Made by a program: the position numbers and the translations under genes. Below are positions 33,969 to 46,689 of a stretch of 64,000 bases of DNA, in pieces; within the stretch, counting starts at the first letter, position 1; each line of letters begins with the position of its first letter. Source of the stretch: Epiperipatus broadwayi (lineage: Eukaryota > Onychophora > Udeonychophora > Euonychophora > Peripatidae); assembly GCA_028023455.1 (NCBI GenBank), contig JAQFVV010000030.1:7332501-7396500 (forward strand), read 5' to 3'. The notes beneath the pieces are model-generated. The model had not been told where the DNA came from, ran no database searches, and saw only the letters and a list, made by a program, of their open reading frames with translations.

Positions 33969-36900
33969 TTCTAACCCAAAATTTATTAATTTAGTTTATT
34001 TGCACTTGTGACACTACTTTTTTTTTTCAGGTTGTGGTTAAGGCAACCAAAATAAAGCAACATATCCATTAATTTCCAATATGATCTAAAATACTTTTCA
34101 TATAATACAATTGTACATTCATTTCTCTTAAGCCATGCCACGATTGTAATAACCACAATAATTGATCACTTATTAATTTAAAGAATAATTATAATAATAT
34201 TAATCTCAGGGTTCTTTGTTTCATGTGAGGAAATGCTCGGCAGTATTGTGTTGTCGATATGACTAGCATTCTGGTCGGCTATAGGAAACATTTATTTTAC
34301 TTAAATTCAATGTGTCTTCATCTCTCATATCCACTGCTATATTATTTAAAGAGATGATAATTCTATTCAATAATGACGTATAATTTTGAATAACACAGCC
34401 TTTTTTTTTTTCAGAATCTCAGTCAGAATAATAAAAAGACAAGGGTGCTTTTTGTGTCCTTCCATCATCCATGACAACACAATAATATAACTAAGATTTA
34501 TTACTTAGACAATTTAACTAAATGGGAATGGAATAATGTGCAACCAAAGTTAATGGTTTGGGAATAAATTCATTTTTTTTTTTTTTTTTTACACAAAGGT
34601 GAATGTTTAGTCTTAAGTTTTCAACTCCATAAATAATTATCATTAAACTAAAATATAATGACATATTCCGATCTGCTTAACTTTATTTATCTGGTATATT
34701 AAGTTTTTAAGAATTTGGAATGATTTCGGACTCAAGAAAAGGTTTTGCAAATATTGTGCAAACACTTATATTTAGCATATAAAAACAAAAAAAATGAATC
34801 TACAACAAATTTTAACAAGACTATAATTTATTATTATCACAAAAAAAAAATATATGAACATTTATTCAATAATCCCATAATAATACAAAAATATAAAATA
34901 TAACTGACATTAATCTGTATACTCTTTTGGTTATGGACTAGAGGTTACTACTTCTCCTGTATGCAATCATATGGATTGATTAACTAAAAGTACATTTCAT
35001 TACCAATACATTGTTTATTAAATTTTGGTAACCTTGTATAAGCTTTTATTCAAAACTATTGACTAACTATTTTTTTTTTTTTTTAAATGATTAATCTCAT
35101 CATATGCAATACGCAAAATATTAAATTTATTTCTAATACATTTATTTTATTTATGGTCTTTAATGGGATAACCTATTCTAATTATAGGCCAGTTATCAGA
35201 AGTTACACTTACCATCTTACATTTAACTTAATGCTAACTTAAGTTATGATACAAATTTTATTCATACGTATACTTTTGAAATATGAGTATTATTTAATTA
35301 CTAACCAGAATTAAATATTGCATTTGAATATTCCCTCAGTAAATAAGCGTTTTAAATTACGCAATTTTAATTACTTTCTCCATTGATTTACTTGTCAAAT
35401 ACTAGCAATATTTAGCAGCACAATACAGATATTGATCTTAGTTACTAACGCACTATTTATACTAAAGTGGATCTTGAGGAACTAACACCTCCAATATAAC
35501 CTTTATCTTGCCCGAACTTTCAAAATTAAGCACAATAATCAACACCTTCCATGGTGGAGCTATCTTTATTTTCACATGAGGAATATGGAATAACCACGAA
35601 GGTCTGTAGAGTAATCTACTACATTAAAATATTTTGGTGGTTTCTTGCCTCTTACTTGGGCATACAACGAACACACACCAAATACAATCCTCTCCTGGGA
35701 TTTAAACGAATGAAGCATACTAAATGCTAGATAAATTCTTGATCGTCCTATCTATGAGAATCGATCACTTGGGCTATAAACATACCCAAACATTATATTT
35801 AAAATCTTCCTCTCATGGAAAACAAAGCTTTTGGGGAGATCATTTTTCATCCCACAAAATAAATACATTATAATTATTACCTATGCGAATATTAAGCATA
35901 TACCAATGCTATATCTGGGCAGGATAAGTAAATACACTGATTATAATAAACTTATGTTACCGGGTATACTTTGATCAACATCTGAAATCAATGGACATCA
36001 TAGAATAAAAGTATAATAATTTTAATTTTAATAAAGGAACATTCAAAATAGTTGGTACCATACTATCTTAAACTAAATAAAGTGGATGTGTTATTTAAGA
36101 ATAATTAGGAATAAATTCCTCAATTAATACAGTATAAATTCGTTTCAAAACTTTAACAAGAAATATTTTGTTATAGCATTTTTTTTTTTTTTTAGTTACT
36201 TCTGATAATTTTCAATATTTATTTTACCCCTTAAATATCTAAATATTTTTCTTTTACATATCTAACATACAAAATTTCTACCTACAATTGTATGTACTAA
36301 TTAAAACATATTTTATAGATTTTTTTTCTTTCGTATTAAATATCAACTTAACCTATAATAATTATATTAAAACATACCTTTGTCATTACAAGGCTATTAA
36401 ATATCACTTGACCATACAGACTTTAACCTATGTGATATAACAAAAATACATATCATTTATAACTTAGTTTTACACAATCATTAATTAACAAGTGCATACT
36501 CTCTCATTAGAAAATATTTTTCTATTGAGCAATTGGTCCAGGTGAAGAGCTTTATCCAGTCGTATTTCACGAAGCAAGTTTAAAAACAATAAACGCATGG
36601 TATTATTTCCTTTAAATAAAAGTTTTCTCTTATTTTGTGCGTTTAATAAATTAGGTAAAGAAATATATAGCAGAATTGAAGATTAATTCTTACTTGAATT
36701 AAACTACTACAATTTTGGGATCCAAGAAAAAAATAGACTTCTAACATAGATGAATATTTGACTATAGATGATAAACATACACAATATATATATATTTTTT
36801 TTATTGACGATACGTATACTTATTAGCTAGCTTACTTATGGACGAAAATGCGCAATTTTCCGAGAGATTATTATGATAATAACTGCAGTCAATTTACGTG

Positions 36901-39059
36901 TACATGAAGTTTTAATAATTCCAACTGATGTATAATATAATATATCATTTATTTTTATCATTAAGTCACTAAGATATTTGGTTTTGTTCATACTTTAGGA
37001 ATTATAAATTTTTTTTTAACGGTAACTTCTTTGTAAGAATGCCCCTATATAACTTTGCCTATATTTACTCTGAGAAAGTTTATATTTTTTTTATATTTTT
37101 TTTAAAAAAAATATACAGGTGCATAATTTAATCTTATTTATCATTATTATTATTTCCAGACAATTCTTGGTGAATAAAACATATTTTAACGTATGTAACT
37201 ACATTACTTGTAAAGGCAGACAATATTGAGAAAGAGCGCAAAAACGTTTCTAGTTGATTTTCCTTGGTTTCAAAGTATTTCTTTCAATTATTATTTTTTT
37301 TTTCTTTCTATACCAAGAAAATATCAATAAATGACATAAAGTTAATAAATAATTAATCTTTTCTTGGAAATCGCTTCTTTTCCTTAATTTAGATATAATA
37401 TAATTTTTCGTGACTCTTTTAGTTACATCTGTCATTTTTGAACTTTAGCGTGAGACAACAAACTTTTAAGTATAAAAGGTCTTTAAATAGGTAGATGGCA
37501 AAGAAAATCAGGATATCTTATCAAAAAATTTAGCCACACATTATATTATTAAAATTTTACTTTGATTACATTTATTTCTGCAAAATAAAATGAAAAAATT
37601 GAGTTACCAAATTTCAGCACTGTACCTTCCTTGAAAACTAAAAGCAGACTATCTATTTTTTTTTTTCAAAAAAAATGATCTTGATTATGAAATTGGTTGT
37701 TTCGTTTTGTTGTTGTTGTTTTTTTTTTATTTTTTACTTTAGCGACCTCTTCCAGAAAAATAATCATTTGATTATAACATAAACAAAAGAAAGGAAAAAC
37801 CTATGACAATCATATAGTTTTAGTATTATTTACCTGGATTACAAAGTAATTTGACAATAAAAAATAATAATAATAAATACATTAAATTAACAATCAGTGA
37901 TGTATATAATTCTTTAAACATTATTTTTTTCTTTTTTTTTTTTTTTAATTTTTTTTTTTTTTTTTTACAAAAAGAAATTACCAGAAGTTATTGTGCTTTA
38001 TGATAAGACACTCATCCACTCTCCCCTCTACCCATCCAAAATCAATTACTGTTTAGCTTTTATACCATATTAATTTGCTCTAATTATTAATATCTCAATT
38101 AACCTTTTAACAGCTAATTATATTATTGGTTGTATGAGGTAAAAATCAAATCTTTTAATTGGCCAACTCACAAACTGAAGACAAAGCCTATTGTTAAAAC
38201 ATATTCGCCTATAATATTAAATTCAACTCAGATACGTTTATAAAAGTATATTATTAATTTTTCAGGTTATGAAGAGAACGAAAGTTCTTTTAAAAATAAA
38301 TTGCTATTTATTTATTCTAAAATATTCAATTTCGGCAACATAAAAGCTATAATATAAACAAAAAGATCGACTTTTACGTTATAGAAAAGTAAATATTTCT
38401 TTTTACTACAGCTTCAATATTTTTACAAAAATCTTCGATATTTTTCGAAAATAATTTTGTTTTTTTAGTTTATTTTTTAAAAATTATTTTTAATTTGTCA
38501 AATTATCCTTTTTTTAATACTTAAATCACATTCGAAATGAAAATCTCAGTGTTTATCTTTATTTTCTTTGATCAGGCGGTTTCTTTGTTTTTTTCAGCCA
38601 ATCAGAATGTCTTTGTCGGCTGAGAACTGGCTGAGAGCCAATCACCAATAAGCTTCTTTCTTTGTTTAGCTTTAAATGCAGTTTTTTTTATTTTTTACTT
38701 GTAAAAGAATTCGGAAGAGGGCACCATCTTATAGAGCTTTTAAAAACCTATTTAAAAACATATTGAACGAATATTTTCGTATAAAAACTCGCAGAGTTAG
38801 AGTGATGTCAGATGTCTACGAGGAGCCTCATAAGAGGCGGGAAAAGGGTTAAATTATTCATGTTCTCTCTTTAAAAATGACATGGAGTTATTGAATCTAT
38901 TAGTTATTCACCCAAAACATGCCAAAGTGAGTGAATAGCATACTTTATTAATCAATTATTGCTATTGTTATTTTATCTTTTTATTTCTTTAAAGAATAGC
39001 ATTGTTTTCCTGCAGAAATAATGCCAAGTAAACCAAGTGTCAATAACACTAGGTTACAA
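33969..39059 (-). repeat. 3' LTR of a giant-LTR retrotransposon (5.1 kb)
   Basis: Nearly identical to 42262-46611 apart from small indels in homopolymers, single-base changes and the 746-bp insertion at 38103. On the element strand it starts TTGTAACC and ends GGTTAGAA, short inverted ends. A polypurine tract abuts its start at 39060-39069. The left flank is a (TA)n tract. No protein-coding content is recognised; it is extremely AT-rich. Confidence 0.85.
38103..38848. mobile_element. piggyBac-like non-autonomous insertion in the 3' LTR
   Basis: 746 bp flanked by TTAA on both sides (38099-38102 and 38849-38852). The other LTR has a single TTAA at the matching place (about 46401-46405). Its ends read CCTTTTAACAGC and, complemented from the right, CCCTTTTCCCGCC, short inverted ends like those of piggyBac elements. 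It contains two CCAAT boxes. Deletion across a TTAA microhomology in the other LTR is the alternative. Confidence 0.6.
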
Positions 39060-39069
39060 TTCTCCCACC
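39060..39069 (-). other. Polypurine tract
   Basis: GGTGGGAGAA on the element strand, directly upstream of the 3' LTR start: the plus-strand priming site expected for an LTR retroelement. Confidence 0.7.
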
Positions 39070-39209
39070 ATTATAATAAATAAAAAATAAAATAATATAT
39101 GCATTTTTAACACTTCTTATGGTATTACTAAGTTTATATCCTACTTCTTTCTTATGTCAATAAATACAGTTTAAAGGATTTAATTTTGCTTGGGATATGG
39201 TAGTAAGCT

Positions 39210-39500
39210 TCAGGCATTATAGGTACCTCTTGTTCCATCAGGGGTTGAGACCAAAAAGGCATTCTCACCCACTTGTTTCACAATTTCATAGGGGCCTTCA
39301 TAAAGATACATGAATTTTCTAAACATATGTTTCCGGAGATTACTCACATGGGGAGTTCTAATTAAAACAAAATCATGGACTTTAAAAGGATGTGGACTGG
39401 TTTTGAAATAACGAGTGCGTTTATCACCCATCTTTTTAAGGTTAATTCTGGCCAGTGCTTGGTCATGTTCCACATTATGCTGTTCCCCATATGTTTAAAA
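39210..39500 (-). pseudogene. Integrase C-terminal fragment
   Basis: Reads GEQHNVEHDQALARINLKKM, then FKVHDFVLIRTPHVSNL and YEGPYEIVKQVGENAFLVS. This is the C-terminal, GPY/F-type domain of a Ty3/gypsy integrase (YEGPYEI). The catalytic core is absent. It lies just before the polypurine tract as in intact elements, so pol was removed by internal deletion. Confidence 0.75.
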
Positions 39501-39540
39501 ATAGGGCCCCGAAGTGAGGAACATTCCTGCGAGGTCCTTT

Positions 39541-40079
39541 TTAATTTAATGCCCCGCTACTTTTACTACCTTTTATATTTTTCTTTGGTATTGTTGGGAT
39601 ACCACTAGTAGAAGGCTGATTCTCATTCAGAATTCTACTCTTAACTGTTGGCCTACTGAGGTGGCTATTCTGTCTACCATAGGGATTCGTCCTATAATAT
39701 CCTTTTTCTCTAACTAACTTCCTCCTTCCCATATGTGATCTATCTGTGAAATTGATATTACTCACCATCGGATGGGTGTCTCTATTTACCCTAATTCTAT
39801 TATCAATATTCCTATCGCTGGTCTCTAACGAATCTAAAATTTCTACTACCTCTTCTATGGTATGTCTGTCAGCAGCAATCAAGATCTGCTCTATATGCCT
39901 CAGAAGATTATGGCGAATTATTCGCACAATTTGTGTCTCAGATAAAGGATAAGCTGTCAAGGTTTTCAATTTGACGGCCTGACTCCTGAAAAACTGAGTA
40001 TAACTACCCTTATTTACATGATATCTTTCCTGAGATATCTGATATCTCAGGTTATCTTGGTGGTCTTCCCCCCCAAAAA
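39541..40079 (-). pseudogene. gag C-terminal part, shifted frame
   Basis: Continues the 40052-41437 frame after a one-base shift at the G7 run (40068-40074): EDHQDNLRYQISQERYHVNK, then LKTLTAYPLSETQIVRIIRH and a basic, Ser/Pro-rich end with RRKLVREKGYYR. The first part extends the retrotransposon gag fold; no CCHC zinc knuckle is visible. The shift is either a homopolymer mutation or a programmed frameshift; mutation is likelier because gag itself is split. Confidence 0.6.
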
Positions 40080-41437
40080 CTGGCTAACATAAGATATTTG
40101 AAGTCTCCATATGTTTCTGGTTTAATAAATAATGATTGCCACCAGTCTTTAGATGCTGCACACAAATGGTTAGCGGCAATAGCAATCTTTTCTATCTCAG
40201 AAAAATGACATAAGGTGAATAACTCCTCCAGATTCTGGAGATACTCGTGTGGATTCTCCAGATATTCACCTCTAAAAAATTTTATTTTTAAGAATTTTAA
40301 GGCCATGGAGCTATTACTTTCTGGCTCTAGCATGACTTTACTTCTAGCCTCATTTAATGGATCGTATATTGATTTTACTGGACTAATTACCGTATGTAAC
40401 TCAGATATTACTTGGTTATTATGCCCATTATTTGTTTCCTTTACTTGAGTTTCAGATAAACCTTTACTTTGAACAACTTTTTTACTTTTTGTAAAATTAT
40501 CCCTATTATAGTCTATAGCTTGCATTCGACTCTCTAATTCTAACTTATAGTTCTGCCATTCACAGTCTATTCTCTTTGAACTATCTTTTAGGCCTACATT
40601 TAAGTGTTTAATCTGTTGTTCCAATTGGTTAATAGTTTCATCTTTATCTATCCCGAATTTATCTTCTAACCTTTGATAGACTTTACTCTCACACTGAGTC
40701 ATTAATTCCCCTATTTCATCTTGGAGATTATTATGTAATAGCTGTGCATTACTCTTTATTATATCATTAAAATTTTCTACTCTTCCCATAACTTGACTTA
40801 GCTCACTTTCTAGATTTTGATTAATCTCACATTGGGTCAACTCTTGAGTTTCTAGTTTAGCTATTAATCTGGTAATCTGGCTCTGACATCCTTTCACTAC
40901 ATTGTCAGGTGCTAGAGTTATATTTTTAACTTCCTCTTTCAAATTACTAACTTCACTTCTAGCACTGTCTAATTCTCCCTTAATAGATTCAACTCTATCC
41001 TGAACTTCTCTTTGAAATACTACTGTTTCCTTTTGATAATTTCTTATTTCCTGTACTTCATTGTTTAATACAATATATTGACTTTTAAAGTCCTGCTGGA
41101 TAGCCTCAATCATATTTTCTGCCCTTTCAGAATTTGTTTCGATCTCTTTCCTTATTCTTATTTCCAGCTTTTCAGAGGCCAATTTTGATTCTTCTACATG
41201 ATTTCTCAAATCTTCCCTTAAGTCCTTTATCTCCTGTACTTGATTTTGAGATGTCTCTTTGATCTCCTGCATTTGATTCTTTAATTTAATATTTAAATTT
41301 TGGATCTGACTTTTTAATTCACTATTTGATTGTTCTAATTTACTATTTGAGTTTTGGATCTGACTTTTTAATTCACTATTTGATTGTTCTAATTTACTAT
41401 TTGAGTTTTGGATCTGACTTTTTAATTCACTTTTCAA
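40052..41437 (-). pseudogene. Ty3-type gag, coiled-coil and capsid N-terminal part
   Basis: 461 codons. The first 330 residues are a long coiled coil opening with an 18-residue repeat (NSELKSQIQNSNSKLEQ) encoded by 54-bp tandem copies. The end, FRGEYLENPHEYLQNLEELF through DWWQSLFIKPETYGDFKYL, matches the retrotransposon gag capsid pattern with its W and Y landmarks. An in-frame TAA (41447-41449) separates it from the true start at 41680, and a frameshift ends it at 40052. Confidence 0.75.
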
Positions 41438-41460
41438 TTCACTATTTTATTTTTCTAATT
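41301..41460 (-). repeat. 54-bp tandem repeat in gag
   Basis: tggatctgactttttaattc recurs at 41301, 41355 and 41409, an exact 54-bp period encoding 18 residues of coiled coil. Confidence 0.9.
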
Positions 41461-41680
41461 TTTTCAAGAATTCCTCCAATGTATTTCTCATTAATTGATC
41501 TGGCTCATTTTCATGTTTTCCCTTTACTATTGTGGCTTCTTCTGGGTTAGCTATATCCAAATCTTCCCCTTCCTCTTTTAATTCTACACTAAAATATGGA
41601 GTCTGTGTATCAGGGGATTGTAACTCTTGGGATCCTCCCAAATCCTCAGAAATACTATGATTATCTTTGTTTTCACTCAT
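41447..41680 (-). pseudogene. gag N-terminus
   Basis: Starts MSENKDNHSISEDLGG; acidic, ending LEEFLKKLEK at a TAA, after which the same frame continues into the coiled coil. It is the likely original gag start, 580 bp inside the 5' LTR. Confidence 0.65.
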
Positions 41681-42242
41681 ATTAAAATTCTAACTCTTTT
41701 AGTATTTAACAGTACTGAAATATTAGCAATGAACTATTAATAAATTTATCGATAAGAAATGATTGACAAGACATCCTGCCTCCATGCCTCTCCTACCAAA
41801 AACAATCTACACCAAAAACTATGCTCTGACATTTAATATCCCTAAAGGTCCAACATTAACTACTAAATATGCTTTTTTTTTTTTTTTTCACATGCTTCTT
41901 GGTCCATATAAATATCATTAGATATTATGTAATATAGCATAAGTACCAATCACAAGACCAGACAAACAGATCATCATAAATGATAAAATCATTACAGTGT
42001 TTTATGGAATTGCCTACAGACCACAACATTCTAAACTGACAACTTAATTATTTATTTTTCAGTGGCAAAAGATTAGATCATATAATAGATATTCACATAA
42101 TATCTTATGGCTAAACCAATTCATTATTGGCAAATATTTTTAATCAATGAATAACTAATCCATTCAAGTGCAAACAACATTAATATTGACTTCAAGAAAA
42201 GTTTACTAAATTCCTCGTGGCCAGCTATAGCCATCGATGGCC

Positions 42243-42260
42243 CCTGTATTTGGGCGGCCA
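42243..42260 (-). other. Candidate primer-binding site
   Basis: TGGCCGCCCAAATAC on the element strand, one base past the 5' LTR end; TGG is the complement of a tRNA CCA end. The priming tRNA is not identified. Confidence 0.5.
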
Positions 42261-42261
42261 T

Positions 42262-45200
42262 TTCTAACCCAGTATTTTAATTATTAGATTATTAGAAATT
42301 TATTTATTTATTTTATTTGCACTTGTGACACTACTTTTTTTTTTCAGGTTGTGGTTAAGGCAACCAAAATAAAGCAACATATCCATTAATTTCCAATATG
42401 ATCTAAAATACTTTTCATATAATACAATTGTACATTCAATTCTCTTAAGCCATGCCACGATTGTAATAACCACAATAATTGATCACTTATTAATTTAAAG
42501 AATAATTATAATAATATTAATCTCAGGGTTCTTTGTTTCATGTGAGGAAATGCTCGACAGTATTGTGTTGTCGCATATGACTGGCATTCTGGTAGGCTAT
42601 AGGAAACATTTATTTTACTTAAATTCAATGTGTCTTCATCTCTCATATCCACTGCTATATTATTTAAAGAGATGATAATTCTATTCAATAATGACGTATA
42701 ATTTTGAATAACACAGCCTTTTTTTTTTTTCAGAATCTCAGTCAGAATAATAAAAAGACAAGGGTGCTTTTTGTGTCCTTCCATCATCCATGACAACACA
42801 ATAATATAACTAAGATTTATTACTTAGACAATTTAACTAAATGGGAATGGAATAATGTGCAACCAAAGTTAATGGTTTGGGAATAAATTCTTTTTATTTT
42901 TTATTTTTATTTTTTTACACAAAGGTGAATGTTTAGTCTTAAGTTTTCAACTCCATAAATAATTATCATTAAACTAAAATATAATGACATATTCCGATCT
43001 GCTTAACTTTATTTATCTGGTATATTAAGTTTTTAAGAATTTGGAATGATTTCGGACTCAAGAAAAGGTTTTGCAAATATTGTGCAAACACTTATATTTA
43101 GCATATAAAAACAAAAAAAATGAATCTACAACAAATTTTAACAAGACTATAATTTATTATTATCACAAAAAAAAAATATATGAACATTTATTCAATAATC
43201 CCATAGTAATACAAAAATATAAAATATAACTGACATTAATCTGTATACTCTTTTGGTTATGGACTAGAGGTTACTACTTCTCCTGTATGCAATCATATGG
43301 ATTGATTAACTAAAAGTACATTTCATTACCAATACATTGTTTATTAAATTTTGGTAACCTTGTAGAAGCTTTTATTCAAAATTATTGACTAACTTTTTTT
43401 TTTTTAAATGATTAATCCCATCATATGCAATACGCAAAATATTAAATTTATTTCTAATACATTTACTTTATTTATGGTCTTTAATGGGATAACCTATTCT
43501 AATTATAGGCCAGTTATCAGAAGTTACACTTACCATCTTACATTTAACTTAATGCTAACTTAAGTTATGATACAAATTTTATTCATACGTATACTTTTGA
43601 AATATGAGTATTATTTAATTACTAACCAGAATTAAATATTGCATTTGAATATTCCTTCAGTAAATAAGCGTTTTAAATTACGCAATTTTAATTACTTTCT
43701 CCATTGATTTACTTGTCAAATACTAGCAATATTTAGCAGCACAATACAGATATTGATCTTAGTTACTAACGCACTATTTATACTAAAGTGGATCTTGAGG
43801 AACTAACACCTCCAATATAATCTTTATCTCGCCCGAACTTTCAAAATTAAGCACAATAATCAACACCTTCCATGGTGGAGCTATCTTTATTTTCACATGA
43901 GGAATATGGAATAACCACGAAGGTCTGTAGAGTAATCTACTACATTAAAATATTTTGGTGGTTTCTTGCCTCTTACTTGGGCATACAACGAACACACACA
44001 AAATACAATCCTCTCCTGGGATTTAAACGAATGAAGCATACTAAATGCTAGATAAATTCTTGATCGTCCTATCTATGAGAATCGATCACTTGGGCTATAA
44101 ACATACCCGAACATTATATTTAAAATCTCCCTCTCATGGAAAACAAAGCTTTTGGGGAGATCATTTTTCATCCCACAAAATAAATACATTATAATTATTA
44201 CCTATGCGAATATTAAGCATATACCAATGCTATATCTGGGCAGGATAAGTAAATACACTGATTATAATAAACTTATGTTACCGGGTATACTTTGATCAAC
44301 ATCTGAAATCAATGGACATCATAGAATAAAAGTATAATAATTTTAATTTTAATAAAGGAACATTCAAAATAGTTGGTAGCATACTATCTTAAACTAAATA
44401 AAGTGGATGTGTTATTTAAGAATAATTAGGAATAAATTCCTCAATTAATACAGTATAAATTCGTTTCAAAACTTTAACAAGAAATATTTTGTTATAGCAT
44501 TTTTTTTTTTTAGTTACTTCTGATAATTTTCAATATTTATTTTACCCCTTAAATATCTAAATATTTTTCTTTTACGTATTTAACATACAAAATTTCTACC
44601 TACAATTGTATGTACTAATTAAAACATATTTTATAGATTTTTTTTTCTTTCGTATTAAATATCAACTTAACCTATAATAATTATATTAAAACATACCTTT
44701 GTCATTACAAGGCTATTAAATATCACTTGACCATACATACTTTAACCTATGTGATATAACAAAAATACATGTCATTTATAACTTAGTTTTACACAATCAT
44801 TAATTAACAAGTGCATACTCTCTCATTAGAAAATATTTTTCTATTGAGCAATTGGTCCAGGTGAAGAGCTTTATCCAGTCGTATTTCACGAAGCAAGTTT
44901 AAAAACAATAAACGCATGGTATTATTTCCTTTAAATAAAAGTTTTCTCTTATTATGTGCGTTTAATAAATTAGGTAAAGAAATATATAGCAGAATTGAAG
45001 ATTAATTCTTATTTGAATTAAACTACTACAATTTTGGGATCCAAAAAAAAAATAGACTTCTAACATAGACGAATATTTGACTATAGACGATAAACATACA
45101 CAATATTTTTTTTATATTTTTTTATTGACGATACGTATACTTATTAGCTAGCTTACTTATGGATGAAAATGCGCAATTTTCCGAGAGATTATTATGATAA

Positions 45201-46608
45201 TAACTGCAGTCAATTTACGTGTACATGAAGTTTTAATAATTCCAACTGATGTATAATATAATATATCATTTATTTTTATCATTAAGTCACTAAGATATTT
45301 GGTTTTGTTCATACTTTAGGAATTATAAATTTTTTTTTAATGGTAACTTCTCCATAAGAATGCCCCTATATAACTTTTCTTATATTTACTCTGAGAAAGT
45401 TTATATTTTTTTTATATTTTTTTTAAAAAAAAATATACAAGTGCATAATTTAATCTTATTTATCATTATTATTATTTCCAGACAATTCTTGGTGAATAAA
45501 ACATATTTTAACGTATGTAACTACATTACTTGTAAAGGCAGACAATATTGAGAAAGAGCGCAAAAATGTTTCTAGTTGATTTTCCTTGGTTTCAAAATAT
45601 TTCTTTCAATTATTATTATTTTTTTTTCTTTCTATACCAAGAAAATATCAATAAATGACATAAAGTTAATAAATAATTAATCTTTTCTTGGAAATCGCTT
45701 CTTTTCCTTAATTTAGATATAATATAATTTTTCGTGACTCTTTTAGTTACATCTGTCATTTTTGAACTTTAGCGTGAGACAACAAACTTTTAAGTATAAA
45801 AGGTCTTTAAATAGGTAGATGGCAAAGAAAATCAGGATATCTTATCAAAAAAATTTAGCCACACATTATATTATTAAAATTTTACTTTGATTACATTTAT
45901 TTCTGCAAAATAAAATGAAAAAATTGAGTTACCAAATTTCAGCACTGTTCCTTCCTTGAAAACTAAAAGCAGACTATCTTTTTTTTTTCTTTTTTTTTCA
46001 AAAAAAATGATCTTGATTATGAAATTGGTTGTTTCGTTTTGTTGTTGTTTTTATTTTTTTTATTTTTTACTTTAGCGACCTCTTCCAGAAAAATAATCAT
46101 TTGATTATAACATAAACAAAAGAAAGGAAAAACCTATGACAATCATATAGTTTTAGTATTATTTACCTGGTTTACAAAGTAATTTGACAATAAAAAAAAA
46201 TAATAAATACATTAAATTAACAATCAGTGATGTATAATTCTTTAAACATTATTATTTTTTTTTTTTTTTACAAAAAGAAATTACCAGAAGTTATTGTGCT
46301 TTATGATAAGACACTCATCCACTCTCCCCTCTACCCATCCAAAATCAATTACTGTTTAGCTTTTATACCACATTAATTTGCTCTAATTATTAATATCTCA
46401 ATTAAATTATTCATGTTCTCTCTTTAAAAATGACATGGAGTTATTAAATCTATTAGTTATTCACCCAAAACATGCCAAAGTGAGTGAATAGCATACTTTA
46501 TTAATCAATTATTACTATTGTTATTTTATCTTTTTATTTCTTTAAAAAATAGCATTGTTTTCCTGCAGAAATAATGCCAAGTAAACCAAGTGTCAATAAC
46601 ACTAGGTT

Positions 46609-46611
<3 letters not shown>
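42262..46611 (-). repeat. 5' LTR of the giant-LTR retrotransposon (4.35 kb)
   Basis: Pairs with 33969-39059. Ends TTCTAACC...GGTTACAA on the + strand. The right flank is a long (TA)n tract, like the left flank of the other LTR, so the element inserted in a TA-rich site; the exact target duplication cannot be resolved. ORFs inside (for example 42506-42799, -) have no recognisable domain. Confidence 0.85.

Positions 46612-46665
<54 letters not shown>
46612..46665. repeat. (TA)n microsatellite
   Basis: About 54 bp of TA at the LTR element's right border. Confidence 0.95.
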
Positions 46666-46669
<4 letters not shown>

Positions 46670-46689
46670 GAACAACATTGTGGAGATAG

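Noticed and set aside
42506-42799. A 97-codon - strand ORF in the 5' LTR
   Set aside because: The matching position in the other LTR does not keep the frame and no domain is recognised.
33969-46611. Segmental duplication instead of LTRs
   Set aside because: Inverted TTGTAACC-type ends, polypurine tract, primer-site candidate and gag/integrase coding between the copies fit an LTR element better.
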